From the NCBI GenBank assembly GCA_905209725.1, contig CAJLTZ010000043.1, positions 1 to 20,122 on the forward strand: 20,122 bases of DNA. The letters are read 5' to 3'. Position 1 is the first letter of the stretch, and each line of letters opens with the position of its first letter. A program made the position numbers and the translations under genes. This DNA is from an uncultured Muribaculaceae bacterium (GTDB lineage Bacteria; Bacteroidota; Bacteroidia; Bacteroidales; Muribaculaceae). A model generated the notes under the pieces. That model worked only from the letters and a program-made list of their open reading frames with translations. It made no database searches and was not told where the DNA came from. Positions 7,075-14,494 of the stretch are shown in pieces.

Positions 7075-8334
7075 TTATTTAAGATTGAGGATAAGCGACT
7101 TGGTAGTGGTGCCATCGGCATCTCCAACAGTCAGTGTGAAGGTGTGGGTATAGTCGAGACCTAGTGCGCCAAGCATACCGAGGAAGTCGGTGAGTTTGAA
7201 GGTAACGCTGTTCTGGCCGCCTACATTTACAGGGATGCCAATCTCCTGAAGCGGGCCTTCAAGACTACCCGGATTCACAAGGTCGAGATGCGAACTGAGA
7301 TTCACGTTCTGAAGTTCCTCGGGAGTAAGCGTCGGAGAGTCGATATCGCAGGTGAAGGTGGTGAAGCCACCGGCGGCCTCGGATGTAATCAGGAGTTCAA
7401 CAACATCGCCGGCATGAACCACGTTAACTTCGCCGAGTTTAATATTACCACTTCCCTCAATCTTCGGGCCCTTTTCATCGGGTGTGGGAGGATTGTCAGG
7501 ATCATCCTCTTTTGGGCGCTCGCTGTCATCGAGCATCGGTTCGTCGGGAAGGTCAACATTGCGCACGAGATCCTCCGTGCTGACAGTTGCGTCAACCTTA
7601 ACGCCATTGATTTCGGCATCGCCTGTGCCATCGCCATTATGGTCGTGGATGCGGAATGTGATCTTATAGTGATGACCCTTCTTCACATCCTTGAAGGATT
7701 TGGTCTCTACGGTCTGGATACCGTCGATGGCACCATTGAAGGTAGCCACAAGTGTACTTTCAGCAGTATGCTTGAAGAAACCCGCCTTACCAGCGGAAGC
7801 ATCAGCAGATGTATAGTTTAGGCCGTCGTTATCACCGACCTTCACCTCAACGAAAGCGTCCTCACTCATACGGGCCTGAAGGGCCGGGTCGAACACCACG
7901 GTCACCTTCACGTTCTGGAGTGTGCACTCGATAGGCTCGATATAGCTTGTGATCTCATAGGCCACTACATCGAAGGGCTCCGACACGCCGAGGAAATAGG
8001 GATTCTCCCAGTCGGCGATACGGTCTTCGCCATATGTCGCAGTGCAAGTGTATTTTCCTTCGGGAAGGACAACCACCTCCGGCATATCGGCATACTTATA
8101 TTTGGCGGCGGGGGCAGACTCGCCCTCTTTTGTAAAGACCACCGTGAAATCCTCGGCCCTGGCCTCGGCGCGGGTGGAATGGATGATCTCATCGTTGACC
8201 ACACTCATATCGAGGGCCGACTTGAGCACCTTTCCCTCATTGCCGGAGTATTCTCCGCCGAAGGGATTCTCCTTGGAGCAACCGCCGGCCAGCAGAGCCG
8301 CGGCGCAAAGAGAAATAATATATATCTTTTTCAT
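7075..8334 (-). CDS. DUF4493 lipoprotein without PCMD (419 aa)
   Basis: Second gene of the operon. The lipobox LAGGC places the lipidated cysteine at C19, followed by SKENPFGGE. That tail resembles those of the 749- and 857-aa proteins (CSLDEPFG, CSDESPWEG), so the three share a mature N-terminus pattern. A strand ending in T54-R-A56 precedes a DUF4493 domain (about 60-262). An acidic, proline-rich linker (about 265-300, with several DDP/PPTP segments) leads to a C-terminal beta-sandwich (about 300-419) that resembles the middle domain of the two larger paralogues. It therefore looks like a short version that ends before the fibronectin-like and PCMD modules. It could be a base or terminal subunit next to the larger proteins, but that is speculation. 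Spacing is 33 nt to the gene before and 12 nt to the gene after. Confidence 0.75.
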   Translation of the reverse strand: MKKIYIISLCAAALLAGGCSKENPFGGEYSGNEGKVLKSALDMSVVNDEIIHSTRAEARAEDFTVVFTKEGESAPAAKYKYADMPEVVVLPEGKYTCTATYGEDRIADWENPYFLGVSEPFDVVAYEITSYIEPIECTLQNVKVTVVFDPALQARMSEDAFVEVKVGDNDGLNYTSADASAGKAGFFKHTAESTLVATFNGAIDGIQTVETKSFKDVKKGHHYKITFRIHDHNGDGTGDAEINGVKVDATVSTEDLVRNVDLPDEPMLDDSERPKEDDPDNPPTPDEKGPKIEGSGNIKLGEVNVVHAGDVVELLITSEAAGGFTTFTCDIDSPTLTPEELQNVNLSSHLDLVNPGSLEGPLQEIGIPVNVGGQNSVTFKLTDFLGMLGALGLDYTHTFTLTVGDADGTTTKSLILNLK

Positions 8335-8367
8335 CTTGATATTCTTAAAATTCTTGCTAAAAGGCTC

Positions 8368-10941
8368 TTACTTTCTTGCATGGCGGCGACGAGCAGCTGC
8401 GGGAACTTCGTCATAGCCGAGACGCACATTGTCGATATAGAGCACCGAACCGGTAGCCACAGCATGATAATTGTTGTCTCCGCGGTGACGTGCACTATTA
8501 TCTGTGAAATTATTCCACGCCAACCCTTCATTTAATTCTCCACCTGTAGGAATATGAATTGCAGGAGTACCCTTAGTCGATCGGAAGCCGAGACGAATCC
8601 TGGCTGCCTTCTTACCGAAAGGATAACCGGAGAAAGAAACAGTCTTGGTCTGAGTCTGAGATGCCGCATCAAGAGTGATGTCGGTTGTAGCGATCACACT
8701 TCCGGAAGCATCAACGAGTTCAAGATATGCCTCAGCCTTCTCACTATTATTAATCGGAACGTAACGATAATTGAAGGAGAATGTAGAGGGACGCGATGTC
8801 CATTCTATCTGGTCAACGCGGGTATCGAACACATATGAACCAAGGAACATCTCGCCGGCAGCCTTTGTGAGGTCACCATCAGAGGGCGTATTAGTGCAAT
8901 AGTATGTTGTGCTTGCGGGCCCACCTGTTCTTTCGGGACGAGTGCCATTATGACTGTATCCAACCGAGCGAATCACACTCTCTCCATTTTCAACGAATGT
9001 TGAGGGAACGCAGAACCATGTGTTCTGAGTGACATCAGCACGACAGGTTTTGGCATTGATCGATGCCCAACCGTTTGCTTCACTGCGAACTATATTTGCC
9101 CAAATATCATAATTAGCAGGCCATACTTGGAATTGGCCGCCTACATATACATTCTGCATATTGATAGTCTGCGTCGTGGCCGACATATCGCCATTGGCAA
9201 CTGTGGCATCTGCCTCTGTGGTAAACACACCCACATTACGCACAATCGAAGCATTAAGGTCCACATGATAGTCGCTGTATGTAGTGGAAGGTGTCAGCCC
9301 GGTAATGGTGATGAAACCCTTTTCATTGTCGCGGATGATGCCGGTGGTTACGAGTTGGTCGCCCTTGTAAACCTTAAGGCTTGGCATCAGCGTTGCCACA
9401 TTGCCTGCCTTCGGCGTAACCCTGATCACTACCTTCTTGGCGAATGCGTCAGGTTCGACGGTGAAGTCGGGCACGTCCACAGGCACTGTGATGGTGCGCT
9501 TCTTATTGCCGAGGGTCATCTGCACGTCGATATTCTGCGATGTGGCAGCATCAATCTTCAGAGTATAACGGAAAGTGTAGGGCTGGGAACTGCGGGTGCC
9601 GGTGATCTGCTCCACGTTGAGGATGGGTGCCTCAACCATACGGTTGTTGCCGTCCTGCGCAAGGAATGAAACCTTATCCTTGATAGCGGGACAGTTGGTG
9701 TTGACATCCACAGTCATCTGAGTGGCCTGGAAACCGACATTGGCAGCCTTTGCAAGTTCCACCTCCACAGTCTTGACATTGACTTCGAGAACAGTGGGCT
9801 CGCAGACACGGGTCAGGGCATCCACTGCCGAAACCTCAATCTTGTAGTTGCCGGCGGGGAGTTTCGAGAGCATACCCTTCACATTGATCACGCCAAGACG
9901 GTCAACATTCTTGAAGAAACCGCTGCACTCCACGCCCTCGGCGCGCAACTGGCTCTGAACAAGAGGAGTTGAGCCAATCAGGTCGACGCTCTTGCCAAAA
10001 GCGGGGAAATAACTTGCTGTGGTCACTATATTGAGCGTGGTCTGACGCAGGCCACCGAATGCGAACACGTGGAACTCAGGATTCTCCGTGGTCTCTGCAT
10101 ACTCAAATATTTCAAGTGGTGTGCCTATGGTGAAGTTCTTCTCCTTGACGGAGGGTGCAGGTGCTGTCCAGAGTTCGTCGCCGAGAGGGACATTTACGGT
10201 CTCAGCCACAACATCCTCGTCGAACACAACATCCAGGGCGAGGTCGCCGGAAGTGGTGTTACCGTTGACGCCGATAGTCACCACATAATGGCGGCGTGCC
10301 TGGGCGCGGAAGCCGGCAGGCTGCACAGTGACGCGGCCGCCGTCGGCATTAGCGAGGGTGATGTTAAGTTTCACCTCCTCGGAAGGTGAGATATATGCCG
10401 GGCGGTCCTCATTCTGGGCGAATACCACCCACTCGTGACCCTCGGTCTGCACAGCGGCGCTATAGCTGCTGAAATTGTCGATGAAATCCTGCGTGTAGCG
10501 GATCGACACCATCGCATTCGCGAGAGTGGCAGTGACATCCACATTAGTGGTCTCGCCGGGAGCCACGTGCACGTCGCTCACACCCTGATAGCAGGGAAGT
10601 TCGAAACCCTCCGTGTTCAGGTCGCCATAGGTGGCCGTAAGCTTGTAGTCGCCGATGGGAAATCCCTTCTCGTGATTGAAAGCCTCCACGGAAGCCCACG
10701 ACTTTGAATAGCTGTCATCGCTCTTGGAAAGAGCGATTCCGAATGCGGAACTCTCCGGCACCACGGGGCTGAGCGTGTCATCGGCACGGGTGTGCCGCAT
10801 CACGCGGCCATCGGCCGTGAGATTCACATTGATGCCACCCTCTGTGGAACTGCCCTCCCAGGGACTCTCATCGCTACAGGAGGTAAGGCCCATAGCGGCT
10901 GCCAGAGTCAGCATCAACATTCCAGTTCTGAATTTTTTCAT
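8368..10941 (-). CDS. DUF4493-PCMD surface lipoprotein (857 aa), first gene of operon
   Basis: First and largest gene of the six-gene operon. The start is the ATG at 10939-10941: it gives a clean lipoprotein signal with lipidation at C22 (LTSC), followed by acidic SDESPWEG. The longer frame from 10983 would put 14 polar residues before the signal. Domains: a strand ending in T51-R-A53, DUF4493 (about 36-262), a beta-sandwich (about 265-390), an additional beta domain (about 391-495), a fibronectin-III-like module (about 496-578, with GLTPSTTYSDY) and a diverged PCMD-like domain (about 583-847) closing with GSVLYIDNVRLGY. The protein ends in a basic tail, AAARRRHARK, that the other PCMD proteins lack. 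Its PCMD region differs more from the other two than they do from each other. DNA at about 8500-9250 is AT-richer than the remainder. Confidence 0.8.
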   Translation of the reverse strand: MKKFRTGMLMLTLAAAMGLTSCSDESPWEGSSTEGGINVNLTADGRVMRHTRADDTLSPVVPESSAFGIALSKSDDSYSKSWASVEAFNHEKGFPIGDYKLTATYGDLNTEGFELPCYQGVSDVHVAPGETTNVDVTATLANAMVSIRYTQDFIDNFSSYSAAVQTEGHEWVVFAQNEDRPAYISPSEEVKLNITLANADGGRVTVQPAGFRAQARRHYVVTIGVNGNTTSGDLALDVVFDEDVVAETVNVPLGDELWTAPAPSVKEKNFTIGTPLEIFEYAETTENPEFHVFAFGGLRQTTLNIVTTASYFPAFGKSVDLIGSTPLVQSQLRAEGVECSGFFKNVDRLGVINVKGMLSKLPAGNYKIEVSAVDALTRVCEPTVLEVNVKTVEVELAKAANVGFQATQMTVDVNTNCPAIKDKVSFLAQDGNNRMVEAPILNVEQITGTRSSQPYTFRYTLKIDAATSQNIDVQMTLGNKKRTITVPVDVPDFTVEPDAFAKKVVIRVTPKAGNVATLMPSLKVYKGDQLVTTGIIRDNEKGFITITGLTPSTTYSDYHVDLNASIVRNVGVFTTEADATVANGDMSATTQTINMQNVYVGGQFQVWPANYDIWANIVRSEANGWASINAKTCRADVTQNTWFCVPSTFVENGESVIRSVGYSHNGTRPERTGGPASTTYYCTNTPSDGDLTKAAGEMFLGSYVFDTRVDQIEWTSRPSTFSFNYRYVPINNSEKAEAYLELVDASGSVIATTDITLDAASQTQTKTVSFSGYPFGKKAARIRLGFRSTKGTPAIHIPTGGELNEGLAWNNFTDNSARHRGDNNYHAVATGSVLYIDNVRLGYDEVPAAARRRHARK

Positions 10942-11065
10942 TATAGATATGTTATTGTTGTTTTGTTCCGAGTCGACCCACAATCCACACGCTTCATATC
11001 AGGATTAAAAAACGCCAAAAAGGGGAATAAACCATCCGGCGCAAATCACGTCTAAGAAACGAAAG

Positions 11066-11097
11066 CAAAATTAATATTTTTTATTTAAGCCACACAA
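11066..11097 (-). promoter_or_regulatory. Promoter of the surface lipoprotein operon
   Basis: On the minus strand TAATTTTG (complement of 11066-11073) is a perfect TAnnTTTG -7 box. The -33 box 20 nt upstream is TTGT (complement of 11094-11097), one shift from TTTG. Predicted transcription starts near 11059, leaving a leader of about 118 nt before the ATG at 10941. I see no clear riboswitch or gene in that leader. I found no comparably good promoter for the divergent gene at 11149. Confidence 0.6.
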
Positions 11098-11148
11098 TTT
11101 ATTGACGCTATTGTATAAACAATGTGCCAATTTAACCAAAAATATCTT

Positions 11149-12030
11149 ATGAATATAACAAAAGCGCTTGTTATTTCCGCCATTTTGGCCATAGGCGGGG
11201 TAAATATGACCAATGCCCAGGGGCTATCCGACCTCTTCAAGGGAGACGGCGGCCAGACTATAGGCAATATCCTCAGCGGCGTGTTCTCATCGTCAGACAT
11301 CACACTCGACGACCTGCAGGGAAAATGGGTGTCGAGCGGACCGGCCGTCTGCTTCCAGGGAGAGGGATTCCTGAAGAAGGCCGGCGGCATCGCGGCTGCC
11401 GCCACCATCGAAAGCAAACTCGCCCCCTATTATTCCAAATACGGACTGACGAATGCCATAGTGACTATTGACGACGAGGCCAACTTCACCATCGAGTTGA
11501 AAGCCCTCAAACTCAAGGGTACAGTGACGCAGCCCAAGGACGCCGACCCCGGCGTGTTCGAGTTCAGTTTCACCGCTCTCGGCGCAATCCCGCTCGGATC
11601 GGTCACGACCTATGTGCAGAAAACATCCCAGTCGATGGACCTGATGTTCGACGCCACCAAGATGATGAAGGTGCTCACGGCCGTAGCAAAATTCACTGGA
11701 ATAAAACTTGCATCCGCACTCAGCGACATACTTGACAGCTATGACGGCCTCTGCGTAGGATTCCGCCTCTCGGCCGACGGTGGCCAGAAAGAGAACGCCG
11801 CAGGCGGTATCCTCGACGGCCTCGGAAACATCTTCGGCGGCGGCGCAAAGGGCACTTCAACCACAGGCAGTTCGAACAAGAACTCAAACAAAAATACCAC
11901 CACAAAAGGTTCGTCGAACAAGAATACCTCGACAAAATCCTCAACCAATGGTAACACCCAAAACGGCGACAACCTAAGCAACGGTCTCGACCGTCTGCGT
12001 CAGGCACTCGAAGGACGCCGCAAGAAATAA
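11149..12030 (+). CDS. DUF4923-family secreted protein with Ser/Thr/Asn/Lys-rich tail
   Basis: A 293-aa exported protein. A signal peptide (about 1-23, ending TNA) precedes a lipocalin-like DUF4923 domain (about 50-210). Family landmarks are LQGKWVSSGPAVCFQ (56-70), the LKKAGGIAAAATIESKL helix (75-91), a polar-to-hydrophobic strand series, and MDLMFDATKMMKVL (163-176). The family is common in Bacteroidales and uncharacterised. A glycine-rich stretch (219-235) leads to a low-complexity tail (about 236-278) of Ser, Thr, Asn, Lys and Gly with two GSSNKN units, ending in a charged helix, GLDRLRQALEGRRKK. I chose the ATG at 11149 because it opens directly on the signal peptide; an ATG at 11122 would add nine residues. 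It diverges from the lipoprotein operon and converges on riboflavin synthase. Anything beyond a surface or periplasmic location is unknown. Confidence 0.75.
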   Translation: MNITKALVISAILAIGGVNMTNAQGLSDLFKGDGGQTIGNILSGVFSSSDITLDDLQGKWVSSGPAVCFQGEGFLKKAGGIAAAATIESKLAPYYSKYGLTNAIVTIDDEANFTIELKALKLKGTVTQPKDADPGVFEFSFTALGAIPLGSVTTYVQKTSQSMDLMFDATKMMKVLTAVAKFTGIKLASALSDILDSYDGLCVGFRLSADGGQKENAAGGILDGLGNIFGGGAKGTSTTGSSNKNSNKNTTTKGSSNKNTSTKSSTNGNTQNGDNLSNGLDRLRQALEGRRKK

Positions 12031-12056
12031 TCAGATCGTCATATACCCTGTTAATA

Positions 12057-12087
12057 AGATAGCCGCCCAGGTAAAGGACGGCTATCT
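12057..12087. terminator. Hairpin terminator between convergent genes
   Basis: AGATAGCCG (12057-12065) pairs perfectly with CGGCTATCT (12079-12087) to give a 9-bp stem, extended by two G-C pairs after one mismatch. It sits 27 nt after the DUF4923 stop and 42 nt after the riboflavin synthase stop on the other strand, so it can serve both. Flanking T/A tracts are modest on either side. Confidence 0.65.
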
Positions 12088-12128
12088 CTCTATATATAAT
12101 GAAGTCTGTTCTAAGAATGTGGAGATTC

Positions 12129-12758
12129 TCAGAGCGAGGCGAGGCGGGCAAGATATTTACCAAGGATGTCGAATTCAAGATTGACCACAGTGCCTGGGCG
12201 GATGTCGCGGAAATTCGTGTGGTCGTGGGTGTAAGGAATGATAGCCACCTTGAACTCGCATTCCAGTTCCTCTGCGTTTGAGCCGGGAAGGTCGGCGGGC
12301 TCGCAGACGGTGAGGCTGACGCCATTTACAGTGACCGAACCCTTGTCGACCACGGCATATCCGCGACGCGCCATCTGACGTGACACACGGAAGCGGAACG
12401 TATAATACCAACTGCCCTCTGCCTCCACAAGGTCGGTGCAGACTGCAGTCTGATCCACATGGCCCTGCACGATGTGGCCGTCGAGACGGCCGTCGATGCG
12501 CATGCTGCGCTCCAGATTCACCAGCGATCCCACCTCAAGCTGTCCGAGATTGGAACGCAGCAGCGTCTCCTTAATCGCAGTTACGGTGTAGGTGCCGTCG
12601 CCAAGGCGTACCACCGTGAGGCACACGCCATTATGCGACACGCTCTGGTCGATGCGCAATTCATCCACAAACGAACACTGCAATGTGAGATGCAGATTGT
12701 CTTCCTCTCTTTCTATACCAACCACTTTCGCGGCTTCCTCTACTATTCCCGAAAACAT
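12129..12758 (-). CDS. ribE: Riboflavin synthase, alpha chain
   Basis: A 209-aa protein of normal length that converts two molecules of 6,7-dimethyl-8-ribityllumazine to riboflavin and 5-amino-6-ribitylaminouracil, the last step of riboflavin synthesis, in the cytosol. It has the family's two lumazine-binding barrels. The first starts with MFSGIVEE and carries SHNGVCLTV (41-49). The second carries the matching VNGVSLTV. The linker motif NLERSMRIDGRLDGHIVQGHVD, IPYTHDHTNF and a closing helix EFDILGKYLARL are all present. The start is the ATG at 12756-12758. It is a single-gene unit with a predicted promoter at 12820-12851. I see no FMN riboswitch upstream and no other riboflavin genes in the window. 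The gene is also called ribC in some species. Confidence 0.95.
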   Translation of the reverse strand: MFSGIVEEAAKVVGIEREEDNLHLTLQCSFVDELRIDQSVSHNGVCLTVVRLGDGTYTVTAIKETLLRSNLGQLEVGSLVNLERSMRIDGRLDGHIVQGHVDQTAVCTDLVEAEGSWYYTFRFRVSRQMARRGYAVVDKGSVTVNGVSLTVCEPADLPGSNAEELECEFKVAIIPYTHDHTNFRDIRPGTVVNLEFDILGKYLARLASL

Positions 12759-12786
12759 ATCCTGTTTATTTATAATCAGTTAAAAG

Positions 12787-12818
12787 TTTATACCATACGG
12801 AACAAGCCGAAATATTTG
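12787..12818 (+). promoter_or_regulatory. Predicted rightward promoter of the ATPase-glgB-cmk-ispH-tadA operon
   Basis: TTTA (12787-12790) and AATATTTG (12811-12818) are separated by 20 nt. Each differs from the Bacteroidetes TTTG / TAnnTTTG consensus at one base. Transcription would start near 12825, giving a leader of about 44 nt to the ATG at 12869. Confidence 0.45.
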
Positions 12819-12819
12819 G

Positions 12820-12851
12820 CAAAGTTAAGATTTTTTCATAAATTTACGAAA
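12820..12851 (-). promoter_or_regulatory. Predicted ribE promoter, leftward
   Basis: On the minus strand TAACTTTG (complement of 12820-12827) is a perfect -7 box with TTTC (complement of 12848-12851) 20 nt upstream. Transcription would start near 12813, giving a leader of about 55 nt before the ribE ATG. Its -7 box lies one base from that of the opposing promoter at 12787-12818. Confidence 0.6.
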
Positions 12852-12868
12852 ATTATAAAGATAGAGAT

Positions 12869-14479
12869 ATGGAGAAGACGATTCTGCCGAAGCGTCTCAA
12901 GGGGAACGCTACCAACGATTTCTGCGACAGTCGCCAGATCACGATTATCGGCGGCAATGGCGCGGGCAAATCGAGTTTTATGGAGGAGATGATGGAGCTC
13001 TGCGGCCCGCGCGCCTACTGTCTGAGCGCATTAGGGGCATTTTTTCCATCGGCCGACGAGAGCACGATGCCCGGCTCAATCGACGCCCTCTATCGCGAGG
13101 CTATCCGCCAGCAAAGCTATATGCGCACCGATGCCGTGAGCCAGCTCGACAAACTCTCCTATATGCTCTTCGCCGATGAGGTGGAGTCGCTTCTCAATAT
13201 TAAGGAGAGCGTGCATCTCGGAGGCAAGGGCAAAAAGCAGGTGTTCAAGCCCAGCAAACTCGACAAAATAAAACGGATATGGGAGCGCATCTTCCCCGGC
13301 AACAAGATAATGCGCACCAGCGGACGCCTGCTTTTCTCCACCACGGCAGGCAACGACCTAGTGGGCACCCCCTCTCTGAGCCAGGGCGAGAAGACTGTGC
13401 TCTATTATCTCGGCGCAGTGCTCTTCGCGATGCCCGAGGCCGTGATTTTCATCGACTCCCCATCCCTCTTCGTGCACCCGTCAATAATGGGAAGTCTCTG
13501 GAACTCAATAGAGTCGCTGCGGCCCGACTGCACGTTTGTGTATAATTCGGTGGATGTGGACTTTGTGAGCTCCCGCACCCGCAACACCTGCATCTGGGTG
13601 AAATCCTTCGACAAGGAGCGTCACGCATGGGACTATGAGATTCTCCCCACCGACCAGCTGAAGGAGGACCTGCTCGTGGAACTTGCCGGATCGCGCAAGC
13701 CCGTGCTCTTCATCGAGGGTGACGCGCGCCATTCCATCGACGCCCGGCTTTATAGCCTTGTGTTCCGCGACATGACTGTGAAACCGCTGGGCAGCTGCAA
13801 CAAGGTGATCGAGACCACACGATCCTTCAACGACATGACCACCCTGCATCATCTCCGCAGCCGCGGCATCGTGGACCGCGACCGCCGCACCGACAAAGAG
13901 GTGGATTATCTGCGTCAGAAACAGATAATGGTGCCCGATGTGGCCGAAGTGGAAAACATTTTTCTTCTCCCCGACGTAATAAAAATAATGGCGAAGGCAC
14001 GCGGCAAGGATGCCGGCAAGATTCTGCGCCGGGTGAAACAGCAAGTGGTGCGCAATTTCAAGCGCCACTCCGACGAGCAGGCTCTACAGCATGTGCGCCA
14101 CAAGGTGAAACGAGATGTGGAGTGCCGCATCGACGCCCGCTTCTCCTGCATCACCGCCCTCGAGACTCATCTGAAGCAACTTTGGGTGAAGCTCGAACCC
14201 CGCAAATATTACAATCAGGTGCGCGAGCACTTCGCAATGCTCGCCCGCGACGAGGACTACGAGGGTATACTGCTCGTGTTCAACCATAAGCCGATGCTCC
14301 CGGAGTCATGCGTGCACACCCTGCTCGGATACAAGACCAAGGAGGACTATATTTCCGGAGTGCTCGACCTGCTGAAGTCGAACACAAAGGATAGCGAAGC
14401 GGTGAGACAGGTGGTGATGCGCTGCCTCCACGCCGAGACCCCTGAGGAGGCCTACGAGATTCAAAATAAAAATAACTAA
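12869..14479 (+). CDS. ABC-type ATPase fused to DUF4435/Toprim domain (PARIS-like architecture)
   Basis: A 536-aa soluble protein. The N-terminal half is an ABC/AAA-type ATPase with Walker A GGNGAGKSS (28-36), an LSQGEK signature (170-175) and Walker B AVIFID (191-196) followed by SPSLFVHP. The family usually has a Glu directly after the Walker B Asp (DEPxLxLHP); here it is Ser197. No long coiled coil separates the motifs. The C-terminal half resembles DUF4435, a Toprim-like nuclease fold: VLFIEGD (279-285, E283) and IVDRDRR (334-340, a D336-x-D338 pair). Overlapping Glu residues (360, 362) follow. PARIS defence systems pair an ATPase (AriA) with a DUF4435 protein (AriB), sometimes fused. Against a simple defence role, it is the first gene of an otherwise housekeeping operon, 15 nt before glgB, with no mobile-element signs. 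A repair or stress role is an alternative. Confidence 0.75.
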   Translation: MEKTILPKRLKGNATNDFCDSRQITIIGGNGAGKSSFMEEMMELCGPRAYCLSALGAFFPSADESTMPGSIDALYREAIRQQSYMRTDAVSQLDKLSYMLFADEVESLLNIKESVHLGGKGKKQVFKPSKLDKIKRIWERIFPGNKIMRTSGRLLFSTTAGNDLVGTPSLSQGEKTVLYYLGAVLFAMPEAVIFIDSPSLFVHPSIMGSLWNSIESLRPDCTFVYNSVDVDFVSSRTRNTCIWVKSFDKERHAWDYEILPTDQLKEDLLVELAGSRKPVLFIEGDARHSIDARLYSLVFRDMTVKPLGSCNKVIETTRSFNDMTTLHHLRSRGIVDRDRRTDKEVDYLRQKQIMVPDVAEVENIFLLPDVIKIMAKARGKDAGKILRRVKQQVVRNFKRHSDEQALQHVRHKVKRDVECRIDARFSCITALETHLKQLWVKLEPRKYYNQVREHFAMLARDEDYEGILLVFNHKPMLPESCVHTLLGYKTKEDYISGVLDLLKSNTKDSEAVRQVVMRCLHAETPEEAYEIQNKNN

Positions 14480-14494
14480 TCAATATAACCCACA

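Noticed and set aside
1424..10941. Classical polysaccharide utilisation locus
   Set aside because: No SusC-type TonB-dependent transporter, SusD homologue, glycoside hydrolase or sensor/sigma regulator is present in the operon.
12759..12868. FMN riboswitch upstream of riboflavin synthase
   Set aside because: The 110-nt gap lacks the conserved AGGGCAGGGTG-type core, is too short once the promoter is placed, and is AT-rich.
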